The notes beneath the pieces were generated by a model. The model was given only the letters and a program-made list of their open reading frames with translations, was not told the DNA's origin and did not search any database. A program made the position numbers and the translations under genes. 64,000 nt of DNA from Streptomyces morookaense (lineage in GTDB: Bacteria; Actinomycetota; Actinomycetes; Streptomycetales; Streptomycetaceae), in assembly GCF_013030945.1 (NCBI RefSeq), contig NZ_JABBXF010000016.1, positions 124,001 through 188,000 on the forward strand. Direction: 5' to 3'. Positions 43,137-51,646 of this stretch are shown here, one piece after another (position 1 is the stretch's first letter; the number at the start of each line of letters is the position of its first letter).

Positions 43137-44324
43137 CTACTGCTTCCCGTACCGCGACCGTCCCACCGCCGCCGCCACCGTCAGCGGCACCGTCAGGACC
43201 GCCGCGACGGTGAACAGGGGCCCGTAGTGGTGCGCCCCGGCCGCGCCGGCCGAGATGGCGCTGGCCACTGCGCTGCCGACGTAGAGGGCCACGCCGAACA
43301 TCGCCACACCGGTCGCCCGGGCCGTCGCCGACAGGCCGGTCGCCCACGACTGGACCGTGGAGTGCATGAACGACCAGCCGCCGCCCAGCAGCAGGGCCGT
43401 CACCACGAGCGCCGGCACCGACTGGCTGACCGCCGCGACCGCGTAGGCGGCGGCCATCTGCACGCCGCCCGCCACGATCAGCCGGACCGGACCCCACTGG
43501 CCCACCAGGCGCTTGACCCACTGGGCGGCGGACATCGAGCCCACGCCGTAGAGCGCGGACACCGCACCGGCGAGTGCGGTCGGCACGCCCCGTGCCTCCA
43601 GCGCCGGGGCGATGTAGGTCAGGAAGCCCAGCAGCACCGCGCCCTCCAGGGCGGCCACGGCCATGACGTACCACTGCCAGCCCGACCGCAGCACGTCCCG
43701 CATCGGCGCCAACAGCGAGCCGACAGGCTCCCGTTCGGGCTCCTCCAGCCGGCGCAGGGCGAACACGAGGTACAGCGCGAGCAGGCCCGGCAGGGCGAAC
43801 ACCACGCGCCAGCTGACGTACAGAGCCACCACTCCGGCCACCACGGTGGCCACGGCCGTGCCCAGGGCGAAGGCCGTCATCAGCGAGCTCAGCGGGCGTT
43901 GCCGCACCGCCGCGGGGACGGTGTCGCCGACATAGGTCAGCGAGGCGGCGATCGAGGCCGCGAAGAAGGCCCCGGCGACGGCCCGCGCCACGATCAGCAC
44001 CGGCGCGTCGGGCGCCGCCGCCGAGCAGAACGCGGCAACGGCCGCTCCCGCGAGGGAGAACCGCATCACCCGCACCCTCCCCAGCCGGTCGCTGGCCACC
44101 CCCCACACCGGCTGCATGAGCCCGTAGCAGAGGTAGTAACCGCTGGCCGCGAGGACCACGGTCGAGAGGGACGCGCCGAGGTGGGTGCCGATGAGCACGA
44201 GCATCGGTGCAATGCAGAAACGGTCGAAGTTGCTGACGAATCCGGCGGCGCTCAGCATCCGGAGCGACTGCTCGGGCAGCCCGGTTGCGGGAGGCGCGGA
44301 AACGGGGGACGCGACAGTAGTCAT
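43137..44324 (-). CDS. MFS transporter
   Basis: A 395-residue transporter with about 12 hydrophobic segments. It carries the MFS loop GVASDRLGRVRVMRF near 80 and the pattern RAVAGAFFAASIAASLTYVGD in segment 4, as in drug efflux proteins of the DHA1 group. ATG 44324. It diverges from an XRE/MmyB-type regulator with an inverted repeat between them, so the two probably form an inducible efflux pair. Confidence 0.9.
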   Translation of the reverse strand: MTTVASPVSAPPATGLPEQSLRMLSAAGFVSNFDRFCIAPMLVLIGTHLGASLSTVVLAASGYYLCYGLMQPVWGVASDRLGRVRVMRFSLAGAAVAAFCSAAAPDAPVLIVARAVAGAFFAASIAASLTYVGDTVPAAVRQRPLSSLMTAFALGTAVATVVAGVVALYVSWRVVFALPGLLALYLVFALRRLEEPEREPVGSLLAPMRDVLRSGWQWYVMAVAALEGAVLLGFLTYIAPALEARGVPTALAGAVSALYGVGSMSAAQWVKRLVGQWGPVRLIVAGGVQMAAAYAVAAVSQSVPALVVTALLLGGGWSFMHSTVQSWATGLSATARATGVAMFGVALYVGSAVASAISAGAAGAHHYGPLFTVAAVLTVPLTVAAAVGRSRYGKQ

Positions 44325-44391
44325 GGGGAGGTGCTCCTCTCTTCACCCATGCCTCCATCTCACTCCCCGGCGGCCTGCCGTGATCACCTCA

Positions 44392-44407
44392 AGCGATTAC
44401 CATCGCT
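44392..44407. promoter_or_regulatory. candidate operator between MFS and XRE regulator
   Basis: AGCGAT (44392-44397) and ATCGCT (44402-44407) form a perfect 6-bp inverted repeat with TACC between, in the middle of the 125-bp divergent gap. Confidence 0.45.
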
Positions 44408-44449
44408 GACAGGCTCGCCAGGAGCCGGCACGGGGAGGAACGGGGGACG

Positions 44450-45277
44450 ATGGACACCACGACGCGCACGCCGCGTCAGGAGCTCGGGGCCTTCCTGCGC
44501 TCCCGCCGGGAGCGGCTCTCCCCCGCCGACGTGGGTCTGCCGGGCTCGCCGCGGCGGCGCACCCCCGGGCTGCGCCGGGGCGAGGTGGCCGGGCTGGCCG
44601 GGATCAGCAGTTCCTGGTACGCGTGGCTGGAGCAGGGCCGGGTGCGCACCTCGGAGCAGGTGCTGCGCGCGGTGGCGCGGGCGCTGCTGCTGGACGCGGA
44701 CGAGACGGCGCACGTGCTGTCGTTCACCGAGGACGCCCCGGAGGCCGGGGCGGCGGCGCCGGGCTGGGTCTCGCGGAACCTGCTGTCGCTGGTGGAGGCG
44801 ACGGACCCCAACCCGGCGGTGGTGATCGACCCGCACTGGGACCTGCTGGCGTGGAACGCCGGCTACGCGGCGCTGCTCACCGACCCGGCGCGGCTGCCTC
44901 CGAAGCAGCGCAATCTGCTGTGGCTGGTGTTCCGCTGGCCGCCGAGCCGGACGCTGCTGGCGCAGTGGGAGCCCGAAGCCCGCAGTCTGCTGGGCCAGTT
45001 CCGGTCGCACGCGGCGCGGCATCCCGGGGACGGACGGTACGCCGAGATCGTCGAGGAGCTGCTGGCCGATCCGGAGGCGGCCCGCTGGTACGGGCAGCGG
45101 GAGACGGCGGCGTTCCACCCGGCGGTGCGGCACTTCCGCCATCCGGTGGCGGGCGATCTGCATCTGCGGTACGTGAAGCTGGCGGCCGTCGACGAGCCCG
45201 GCCACCACTTCCTGGCCTATGTGCCGGACGACCCGGCGACGGCAACGGCCGTACGGCGGCTGGCCGGAGAGACGTGA
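44450..45277 (+). CDS. XRE-family regulator with MmyB-like ligand domain
   Basis: A 275-residue regulator. The N-terminal XRE HTH spans about 10-80 (LGAFLRSRRERLSPADVGLP, VAGLAGISSSWYAWLEQGR), joined to a C-terminal MmyB-like (MLTR) ligand domain with VVIDPHWDLLAWNAGYAALL and AVRHFRHPVAGDLHL. Members bind fatty-acid-like ligands. Several are paired with a divergent transporter or dehydrogenase, as here with an MFS pump and at 60552 with an alcohol dehydrogenase. ATG 44450. Confidence 0.92.
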   Translation: MDTTTRTPRQELGAFLRSRRERLSPADVGLPGSPRRRTPGLRRGEVAGLAGISSSWYAWLEQGRVRTSEQVLRAVARALLLDADETAHVLSFTEDAPEAGAAAPGWVSRNLLSLVEATDPNPAVVIDPHWDLLAWNAGYAALLTDPARLPPKQRNLLWLVFRWPPSRTLLAQWEPEARSLLGQFRSHAARHPGDGRYAEIVEELLADPEAARWYGQRETAAFHPAVRHFRHPVAGDLHLRYVKLAAVDEPGHHFLAYVPDDPATATAVRRLAGET

Positions 45278-45280
45278 GAA

Positions 45281-45310
45281 GGAGCCGCCCGCGGTGTCGC
45301 GGGCGGCTCC
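45281..45310 (+). terminator. intrinsic terminator between XRE gene and ten-gene operon
   Basis: GGAGCCGCCCGCG (45281-45293) and CGCGGGCGGCTCC (45298-45310) form a 13-bp stem with a GTGT loop, followed by CCCATCTCTTTT. It serves the XRE gene and, in reverse, the end of the convergent operon. Confidence 0.9.
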
Positions 45311-45329
45311 CCCATCTCTTTTCGAGTGG

Positions 45330-46430
45330 TCAGCTGGTGAGCACGGCCTTCATCACCGATCCGGCGGCGACCGCCGCCATCGCCTCGGCGTGCTGCTCCA
45401 GCGGGTACGCCGTCACCAGCCCCGCGAGGTCGAACCGGGCGGCCAGCGTCGGCAACAGCCGTACGTACTCGGTGAGATGGGCTCCGGTGAACGCCCAGGA
45501 GCCGATCACGTCGAGCTGGCGGTGGACGATCTGGTGCGGGTTGAGCAGGGTGTCGCCCGCGTCGGAGTACTGGCCGATGACCAGGTACGAGCCGCCGCGG
45601 CGGGCCAGGGTGAGGCCCTGGGCGACGGCGGCGGGCACCCCGGCGCACTCGATGACGAGGTCCGCCCCGGCGCCGCCGGTGGCGTCGCGCACCTCCTGCC
45701 GAACGGCGTCCTGTCCCCCGGCGATGTCGATGTGCACGTCGCCGATACCGGCCTTGGCGGCCAGGGCCAGCCGTTCGGCGGGGCCGCCGACGAGGATCAC
45801 CTTGGCGGCGCCCGCGAGCTGGGCGAAGGCCGCCGCCGCGAGGCCGACGGGGCCGCTGCCCTGGACCACGACGGTCTCGCCGAGCCGGACGGGCCGGCGC
45901 TCGAAGAGGGCGTGGACCACGGTGGGCCCGGCGCAGGCCAGCGACATCGCGGCCAGCGGGTCGACGCCCTCGGCCGCCTTGACGACGGTGGTGCCGGGCT
46001 GCAGCACGATGTGGTCGGCCCACGAGCCGGACAGCCCGGCCCCTTCCGTCACCGGGCGGTTGACGCCGTAGGTGCGGCGGTTCTCGCACAGGGTGGGTTC
46101 CCGGTGCAGCCGGCAGGGCGGGCACTCGCCGCAGGCGATGGACGAGGCCCACATCACCGCGTCGCCCTCGGCCAGCGGTGCGCCGGTGGCGTCGCGGTGC
46201 TCCCCGGCGCCGAGTTCACGGATGACGCCGTAGCCCTCGTGCCCCAGGACGAGCGGGGTGGGGATGGGCAGGTGGCCCTGCTGGAGGTGCAGGTCGGTGC
46301 CGCAGATGCCGCCGTAGCCGCAGGCCACGATCATGCCCCCGGCGGGGGCCTGCGGGATACCGAACTCGCGCAGGGCGAGCGGCGCGTTGAACTCCTCCAG
46401 GACCACGGCCTTTCCGGTGCGCGCGGTCAT
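45330..46430 (-). CDS. zinc-dependent alcohol dehydrogenase (MDR family), last gene of operon
   Basis: A 366-residue medium-chain dehydrogenase. The catalytic zinc Cys is in GGICGTDLHL near 42, the His-Glu pair in LGHEGYGVIREL near 66, the structural zinc Cys set in CGECPPCRLHREPTLC near 100, and the nucleotide loop GSGPVGLAAAAFAQL near 185. It interconverts an alcohol and an aldehyde or ketone with NAD(P). It overlaps the PhyH gene (ATGA). Likely finishes or recycles the product made on the carrier protein. Confidence 0.9.
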   Translation of the reverse strand: MTARTGKAVVLEEFNAPLALREFGIPQAPAGGMIVACGYGGICGTDLHLQQGHLPIPTPLVLGHEGYGVIRELGAGEHRDATGAPLAEGDAVMWASSIACGECPPCRLHREPTLCENRRTYGVNRPVTEGAGLSGSWADHIVLQPGTTVVKAAEGVDPLAAMSLACAGPTVVHALFERRPVRLGETVVVQGSGPVGLAAAAFAQLAGAAKVILVGGPAERLALAAKAGIGDVHIDIAGGQDAVRQEVRDATGGAGADLVIECAGVPAAVAQGLTLARRGGSYLVIGQYSDAGDTLLNPHQIVHRQLDVIGSWAFTGAHLTEYVRLLPTLAARFDLAGLVTAYPLEQHAEAMAAVAAGSVMKAVLTS

Positions 46431-47239
46431 GCCTTCACCCCCTGGAGGGCGTCGAGGAAGGGCTCGGACAACGGGCGCAGCGGCACGCTGTCGCGGCAGA
46501 CGACGTACTCGGGGCGGGGTGTGCCGGACCAGCTGGGCAGGTTGGTGACGTCGTTGTAGGTGGCGATGAGCAGGCGGCGGGCGAACGGGGACATGTTCGG
46601 CGCGGAGCCGTGCACGATCTCCGGGGAGAAGAACACCACCGATCCGGCCGGTCCCTTGGGGCTGGTCATGCCGTACCGGTCGACGTGCTCGGCGAGCTGG
46701 GCGGGGGTCAGGGCGATGTCGTCGGGGTCGAGGTGCTGATCCGAGCGGGCGTCGGCCTTGCGGCCGTCGCGCACCATGCCGTTGCGGTGGGAGCCGGGCA
46801 GGAAGATGACCGGCCCGTTGAACTCGGTGACGTCGTCGAGGAACACGCCGATGTTGACCTGCCGGGGTGCGGGCAGGGCGTCGGCGAGCCGCCAGGCGAG
46901 GTAGTCCTGGTGCCAGGCCCACTTGTCGCCGCCGAAGGCCGGCTTGGCGTTGATCTTGAACTGGTAGACGTAGACGTCGTCGGTGAGCAGCTGGCGGACG
47001 GGGCCGAGCACGCGGGGGTCGCGGATCAGTCCGGCGTACTCCGCCTGCCGGTGGTGGGAGGCGTAGACGGCGCGGACCTCCTCGCCCGTCTCCTCGGTGA
47101 CGAGGTGGGGGCCGGGGACGGTGCAGTCGCGGGCGAAGGCCTCGCGCAGGGCCGTCACCTCGCGCGGATCCAGCAGGGACTCGATGAGGAGGAAGCCGTT
47201 GTCGTGGTAGTGGTCGAGCTGCTCCTGGGTCAGGTGCAT
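46427..47239 (-). CDS. phytanoyl-CoA dioxygenase (PhyH) family Fe(II)/2-oxoglutarate oxygenase
   Basis: A 270-residue oxygenase with the facial triad WAWHQDYLAW (His-x-Asp near 108-110) and a distal His in EIVHGSAPNM near 215, followed by Arg in FARRLL for 2-oxoglutarate. Enzymes of this family hydroxylate or halogenate small amino-acid-like substrates, sometimes free and sometimes carrier-bound. ATG 47239 is chosen because GGAG lies 9 bp before it. ATG 47254 has no ribosome site. Part of the ten-gene operon. Confidence 0.9.
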   Translation of the reverse strand: MHLTQEQLDHYHDNGFLLIESLLDPREVTALREAFARDCTVPGPHLVTEETGEEVRAVYASHHRQAEYAGLIRDPRVLGPVRQLLTDDVYVYQFKINAKPAFGGDKWAWHQDYLAWRLADALPAPRQVNIGVFLDDVTEFNGPVIFLPGSHRNGMVRDGRKADARSDQHLDPDDIALTPAQLAEHVDRYGMTSPKGPAGSVVFFSPEIVHGSAPNMSPFARRLLIATYNDVTNLPSWSGTPRPEYVVCRDSVPLRPLSEPFLDALQGVKA

Positions 47240-47286
47240 GGTGTAGTGCTCCATGGTGTGTAGGGGAGTTCGCGGGCGGGCCCTGA

Positions 47287-48024
47287 TCAGCCCATGAAGT
47301 TGCCGCCGTCCACGATCAGTTGCTGACCGGTGAGGTAGGCGCTGCGGGAGGTGACGAGGAACTCCAGGGCGTCGGCGATGTCCCGGGGCGTGCCGATCCG
47401 GCCCGCGGGGATGGTGGCGAGGACGGCCGCGCGCCGGTCCGGGTCGTCCAGCCGGTAGCGTTCGGTGACTTCGGGGGTGTCGGTGAAGCCGGGGATCAGG
47501 GCGTTGACCCGGATGTGCGGGGCCAGTTCGAGGGCCATGCACTTGGTGAGCTGCAGCAGTCCCGCCTTGCTGGCACAGTAGTTCGCGCCGTTGGCCCGGG
47601 GCCGGATGGCGGTGGTGGCGCCGATGTTGACGATGCTGCCGCCGCCGGCCCCGATCATGGCGGGGGCCAGCGCCCGGACGAGGTGGAAGGGTGCGGAGAG
47701 GTTGGTGGCGAGGACGTCGTCCCAGTCCTCGCCGGTGAGGGAGAGGAAGGGCCGGTCGCGGTTGACGCCGGCGTTGTTGACCAGGACGGCGGGCGGGCCG
47801 TCCGTGGCGAGGATCTCCGCGCAGACGGCCCGGATCTCCGCCGGCCGCGCCAGGTCGGCCCGGAGGGTGCGGAGTTGTCCGGCACCCTCCTTCTCGGCCC
47901 GGCGGGCGGCCTGTTCGTCGGTGCGGTAGAGGGCGGTCACGCGGTGGCCCAGTGCGCACAGGCGCAGGGCGAGCTCCAGGCCGATGCCGCGTGTGCCGCC
48001 GCTCACCACGGCGGTCGGCGTCAT
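47287..48024 (-). CDS. short-chain dehydrogenase/reductase (FabG-like)
   Basis: A 245-residue SDR with the nucleotide motif [15 protein letters not shown] at the start, the [10 protein letters not shown] strand near 88, and the catalytic Ser/Tyr/Lys set [12 protein letters not shown]...NYCASKAG near 135-155 (Thr or Ala where Ser is usual, to be checked). [13 protein letters not shown] and [15 protein letters not shown] are FabG-like. It probably reduces a beta-keto or oxidises a beta-hydroxy group. ATG overlaps the panD stop (ATGA). Confidence 0.9.
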   Translation of the reverse strand: MTPTAVVSGGTRGIGLELALRLCALGHRVTALYRTDEQAARRAEKEGAGQLRTLRADLARPAEIRAVCAEILATDGPPAVLVNNAGVNRDRPFLSLTGEDWDDVLATNLSAPFHLVRALAPAMIGAGGGSIVNIGATTAIRPRANGANYCASKAGLLQLTKCMALELAPHIRVNALIPGFTDTPEVTERYRLDDPDRRAAVLATIPAGRIGTPRDIADALEFLVTSRSAYLTGQQLIVDGGNFMG

Positions 48025-48437
48025 CCTTCGAGGATGTCGCCGCGCTTGAGGCCCGAGTCCGCGGGGACGTCCGCGGGGTCGGTGCCCAGGGTTTTGACGG
48101 CGTTGTGCTCGTCGACGAAGACCACGCGCGGGTCCATGATCTTGGCCTCCTCGTCCGTCACGGAGGCGTAGGCGATGAGGATGACGAGGTCGCCGGGGCT
48201 GATGAGGCGGGCCGCCGCGCCGTTGATGCCGATCACGCCGGAGTCGCGGGGGCCTTCGATGACGTAGGTGGACAGGCGGGCGCCGTTGTCGATGTCGACG
48301 ATGTCGACCTTCTCGCCGGGTAGCAGGTCGGCGGCCTCCATCAGGTCGGCGCTGACGGTCACCGAGCCCACGTAGTGCAGATCGGCCTGGGTGACGGTGG
48401 CGCGGTGGATCTTCGACTTCATCATGGTGCGGTACAT
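48021..48437 (-). CDS. panD: aspartate 1-decarboxylase proenzyme
   Basis: A 138-residue PanD. The N-terminus [20 protein letters not shown] includes the self-cleavage Gly-Ser pair (YVGSVT near residues 23-26), and [20 protein letters not shown] is also conserved. Cleavage at that Ser makes the pyruvoyl group that decarboxylates L-aspartate to beta-alanine. The housekeeping panD of Streptomyces normally sits with pantothenate or lysine genes. Here it is embedded in an oxidative carrier-protein operon, so it is likely a dedicated copy feeding beta-alanine to the pathway. Confidence 0.93.
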   Translation of the reverse strand: MYRTMMKSKIHRATVTQADLHYVGSVTVSADLMEAADLLPGEKVDIVDIDNGARLSTYVIEGPRDSGVIGINGAAARLISPGDLVILIAYASVTDEEAKIMDPRVVFVDEHNAVKTLGTDPADVPADSGLKRGDILEG

Positions 48438-48476
48438 GGTTCGACCTCGAATCGATGGAAGGGGAAGGGGGGTTGG

Positions 48477-49013
48477 TCACGCCTGCCAGGTGGCATAGCG
48501 GCGTCTGCCGTAGAGCAGGGGTGCGGGGCCGGGGCCGTCGGAGGCGTCGGTGCGGATGACCTCGCCGAGCACGATGGTGTGGTCGCCGGCCCGGTCCAGG
48601 CGTACGACGCGGCACTCGGCGACGGTGTGGGCGTCGTCGGGCAGCAGCGGCAGCCCGGTCTCGGGGGACGGTTCCCACGGCACCGCGGAGAAACGTTCCG
48701 CGGTGCGGCCCGCGAAGGCCTCGGCCGCGCGGCGTCCGGCGCCGTGCAGGAGGTTGACGGCGAACGCCCCGCGTTCGGCGATCACCGGCAGCGTCCTGCT
48801 CGTGTTCGCCGCGCACACCAGCAGCAGCGGAGGATCGAGGGAGACGCTGCACCAGGCGGTGCAGGTGAATCCGTGCGGGTCGCCCAGGGCGTCGGTGGTG
48901 GTGATGACGGCGACGCCGCCGGGATGGGAGCCCATCAGCGCGCGGAACGCGTCGGGCGTCACCGTGGGTACGGTCTCGACGGGGGCGGTTTCGATGGAGG
49001 ACACGGGGCTCAC
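48477..49013 (-). CDS. flavin reductase (HpaC-like)
   Basis: A 178-residue flavin-reductase-domain protein with PDAFRALMGSHPGGVAVIT, then HGFTCTAWCSVSLDPPLLLV and a C-terminal GRRRYATWQA. It supplies reduced FMN or FAD to a partner oxygenase. GTG 49013 overlaps the stop of the acyl-CoA-dehydrogenase-fold gene (GTGA), which points to that protein as the oxygenase partner, as in the VlmR/VlmH-type two-component systems. Confidence 0.9.
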   Translation of the reverse strand: MSPVSSIETAPVETVPTVTPDAFRALMGSHPGGVAVITTTDALGDPHGFTCTAWCSVSLDPPLLLVCAANTSRTLPVIAERGAFAVNLLHGAGRRAAEAFAGRTAERFSAVPWEPSPETGLPLLPDDAHTVAECRVVRLDRAGDHTIVLGEVIRTDASDGPGPAPLLYGRRRYATWQA

Positions 49014-50209
49014 CACTCGAACGCCTGGGCGTTGTAGAGGTTGACGCCGAGGGCGGCCTTGCCGACGTACTCCAGGCACTCGTCGGGCTTGGCGGGCATC
49101 ACGGCGGAGAAGGCGACCTCGCGGATGTAGCGCTCCAGCGGCTGTGCGCGGCTGACGGCGGCCGAGCCGCAGATGCGCACGGCGTCCTGGGCGAGCGCGG
49201 GGCCGACCTCGCCGACGATGTACTTGGCGGCGTGCACCATGGCATTGGCCTCCAGGCTGCCGCGCTGCGTGTCGACGTGCGCGCCCGCCTCGTGCACCAG
49301 GGCCCGTGCCGCGCGCAGCCGGGCGGACATCCGGCCCAGGTCGCGCTGCATCACCGGGGAGTCGGCACGCTTGGGCGAGGCGGCCACGTAGTCGACGGTG
49401 CAGCGGTAGACGGCCTCCGCGATGCCCAGGTAGGCGCCGGTGTAGCCGGCGGCCATCCAGTGCGGTTCGCGGACGAGCTTGAACAGCGACATCCCCTCGA
49501 CGCCGAGGTAGAGGCGCGAGCGCGGCACGGTGACCTCGTCGAGCTTCATGGCGGCGGTGCTGGTGCCGTACAGCGCCGACAGGTTGTGCACCTCGCCGAA
49601 GCTCACGCCGGGGTCGTCGGCGGCGACGACGAAGTGCGAGACCTCGCTGCTGCCCTCGGTACCCTCGGCGCGGGCGACGACGATGTAGTAGTCGGCGGCG
49701 CCGGCCAGCGAGACGAAGGACTTCTCGCCGTTGAGGACGTAGTGCTGCCCGTCCTCGGAGCGCCGGTAACTGGTGCGGATGCCGCGCAGCTTGGCGCCGG
49801 TGCCCGCCTCGGAGGTGGCGGAGGCGAAGAGCTTGCGGCCGTTCACGACCTCGTCGAACATCCAGGCTCGGAAGGTCTCGGCGGACGGCGGCAGTTGGGT
49901 GCCGACCGACTCGGAGAGCGCGCCGATGACGACGTTGTGCATGTTGTAGCCGAGGGCGGCGGCACCGTTGTGGGCGCCGAGCGCGGCCAGGACGCGGGAG
50001 TAGTCGGCGAAGCCGAGCCCGGCTCCCCCGGCCTCGCGCGGGACGAGCAGGCCGAGCAGGCCGCTCTCGCGGAGGATGCGGTAGGCCTCGTGGCCGTTGT
50101 CGCGCTGGGCGTCGACGTCGGCGGCGAGAGGGGCCAGGATCCGGCCGGTCTCCTCGGCGAGCTTGAGCAGGTCGTCGAGGGTCGCCGGCAGAGTGGCGGT
50201 GGTGGTCAT
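49010..50209 (-). CDS. acyl-CoA-dehydrogenase-fold flavoprotein, possible flavin-dependent oxygenase
   Basis: A 399-residue protein of the acyl-CoA dehydrogenase superfamily: LLGLLVPREAGGAGLGF near 50, FASATSEAGTGAKLRG near 130, KSFVSLAGAADYYIV and RAQPLERYIREVAFSAVMPA near 372. The canonical C-terminal catalytic Glu motif (YEGT) is absent, replaced by SAVMPAKPDEC. That, with a coupled flavin reductase, suggests a two-component hydroxylase or N-hydroxylase rather than a dehydrogenase. ATG 50209 after GGAAGGACC. Confidence 0.85.
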   Translation of the reverse strand: MTTTATLPATLDDLLKLAEETGRILAPLAADVDAQRDNGHEAYRILRESGLLGLLVPREAGGAGLGFADYSRVLAALGAHNGAAALGYNMHNVVIGALSESVGTQLPPSAETFRAWMFDEVVNGRKLFASATSEAGTGAKLRGIRTSYRRSEDGQHYVLNGEKSFVSLAGAADYYIVVARAEGTEGSSEVSHFVVAADDPGVSFGEVHNLSALYGTSTAAMKLDEVTVPRSRLYLGVEGMSLFKLVREPHWMAAGYTGAYLGIAEAVYRCTVDYVAASPKRADSPVMQRDLGRMSARLRAARALVHEAGAHVDTQRGSLEANAMVHAAKYIVGEVGPALAQDAVRICGSAAVSRAQPLERYIREVAFSAVMPAKPDECLEYVGKAALGVNLYNAQAFEW

Positions 50210-50225
50210 GGGGTCCTTCCTCGTG

Positions 50226-51386
50226 TCAGTTCTCGACCGGCAGGCCGAACTGGCGGGCGACACCGACGCGCAGCAGGTCGTTGTGGCCCGCGTAGACATG
50301 GGCCGCCATCGGGCTGTGCAGGTCGGCGGTCAGACCGGATCCGGGGAGGAAGCCGCGGACGCCGGCGAGCGCGGTGGCGTGCTCGCTGAGGCGTACGTAG
50401 TCCTCGGCAACCGAGATCTTGGTGAGGGCCGCCTCGGCGGCCAGCTGCCGGGCAGGTGTTCCGGCGTCGAGCCGGGCGGCCATCGCGTAGAGCTGGACGC
50501 GGGAGCGGTGCAGTGCGAGCGCCATGTCGCTGATGCGGGCGGCCACTTGGTGGCTGGCGCCCATGCGGCGGCCGAAGTGCTCGCGGGTTCCGGCCCATTC
50601 GGCGGTGCGCTGCAGGGTGCGGCGCATGGGGCCGAGGGCGTACCCGAGGACGACTGCGCGCTCCCAGGCGGTCGTGGAGGACATCACGGCCAGGCCGGAT
50701 CCCTCCTCGCCGATCAGTGCCGTGGCGGGCAGCCGGGCGCCGTCGAAGACCAGCTCGCCCATGGGGACCGTGGGCAGGGCGGTCTTGTCGAAGGTCTCGC
50801 CGAGGCTCACGCCGGGGGTGTCGACGGGGAAGAGGAAGGCCGAGAGCGCGAACGGCGAACGGCCTTCCGCGGTGCGGGCGAAGACGATGGCCAGGTCGGC
50901 GATGGGCGCGGCGGTGATGAAGGTCTTGGCACCGTCGAGCACATAGCCGTCGCCGTCGCGCCGGGCACGGGTGTCCATGGACAGCGGGTCGCTGCCCGCG
51001 GTGCGTTCGGTGAGGGCGTGGCACAGCATCGTGCGCCCGTCCTGGACGTGGGCGAGGGCCTGCCAGGCCTGCTCGGGGAGCGTGGCGCGCAGCGGGAACT
51101 GCATGCCGAAGAGCTGGGAGGCCAGGGCGTAGCAGATGCCGGGGTCGGCGCCGGCCAGTCCGATGCCCTCGACGGCGGCGAGGGCGCGGGTGACCGGGCC
51201 GGGGTGTTCGCTGCCGGGCGGGTCCATGCGCAGTGCGCCGAGGTCGGCCAGGGCCTGCCACTGGGTGCGGAAGTCCTTGCCCTCGGTCTGCTCCACGGCC
51301 GGCCGGGCCCGTTCGCGCCAGGCGTCGACGAGTTCCTCGGCCGGTGCGGGGCCGGACCGCAGCAGGCGGTCGGTGGGGGTGCTCAC
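50226..51386 (-). CDS. acyl-CoA-dehydrogenase-fold protein, candidate carrier-bound aminoacyl dehydrogenase
   Basis: A 386-residue flavoprotein of the acyl-CoA dehydrogenase superfamily, with the flavin-side TAGSDPLSM and KTFITAAPIADLAIVFAR segments and the C-terminal YAGHNDLLRVG where YEGT is normal (Glu missing there). A Glu at about 242 (WERAVVLGYALG) occupies the helix used as catalytic base in isovaleryl-CoA dehydrogenase and prolyl-carrier dehydrogenases. GTG 51386 overlaps the carrier protein stop, so it likely oxidises the aminoacyl group carried by that protein. Confidence 0.86.
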   Translation of the reverse strand: MSTPTDRLLRSGPAPAEELVDAWRERARPAVEQTEGKDFRTQWQALADLGALRMDPPGSEHPGPVTRALAAVEGIGLAGADPGICYALASQLFGMQFPLRATLPEQAWQALAHVQDGRTMLCHALTERTAGSDPLSMDTRARRDGDGYVLDGAKTFITAAPIADLAIVFARTAEGRSPFALSAFLFPVDTPGVSLGETFDKTALPTVPMGELVFDGARLPATALIGEEGSGLAVMSSTTAWERAVVLGYALGPMRRTLQRTAEWAGTREHFGRRMGASHQVAARISDMALALHRSRVQLYAMAARLDAGTPARQLAAEAALTKISVAEDYVRLSEHATALAGVRGFLPGSGLTADLHSPMAAHVYAGHNDLLRVGVARQFGLPVEN

Positions 51387-51646
51387 TTGCGGGCCCCGCC
51401 GGTGAGGTCCTCGATGGCGGTCCACAGGGCCTTGGGGCTGCGGAAGTTGGCGGCGACGATCTCGGTCTCGGGGAGCACGATGCCGGCCTGCTTGTCCAGG
51501 GCGGAGACGATCTCCATGATGGCCAGCGAGTCCAGCAGGCCGAGTTCGAGGAGGGGGGTGTCGGCGGTCAGGCTCTGCGGGTCCTCGCCGCGGGCCCAGG
51601 TGATCTTGCTGCTGATGAGGGTGCAGAGCTCTTCGACGCTGTTCAT
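51383..51646 (-). CDS. stand-alone acyl/peptidyl carrier protein
   Basis: An 87-residue carrier protein with the phosphopantetheine site LLELGLLDSLAIMEIV (Ser in DSL near 40). Charge pattern and the alpha-helix II sequence are like discrete PCPs. It overlaps both neighbours (ATGA with the adenylating enzyme, GTGA with the dehydrogenase), so production is balanced. It needs a PPTase such as the one at 3485-4180. Confidence 0.92.
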   Translation of the reverse strand: MNSVEELCTLISSKITWARGEDPQSLTADTPLLELGLLDSLAIMEIVSALDKQAGIVLPETEIVAANFRSPKALWTAIEDLTGGARK

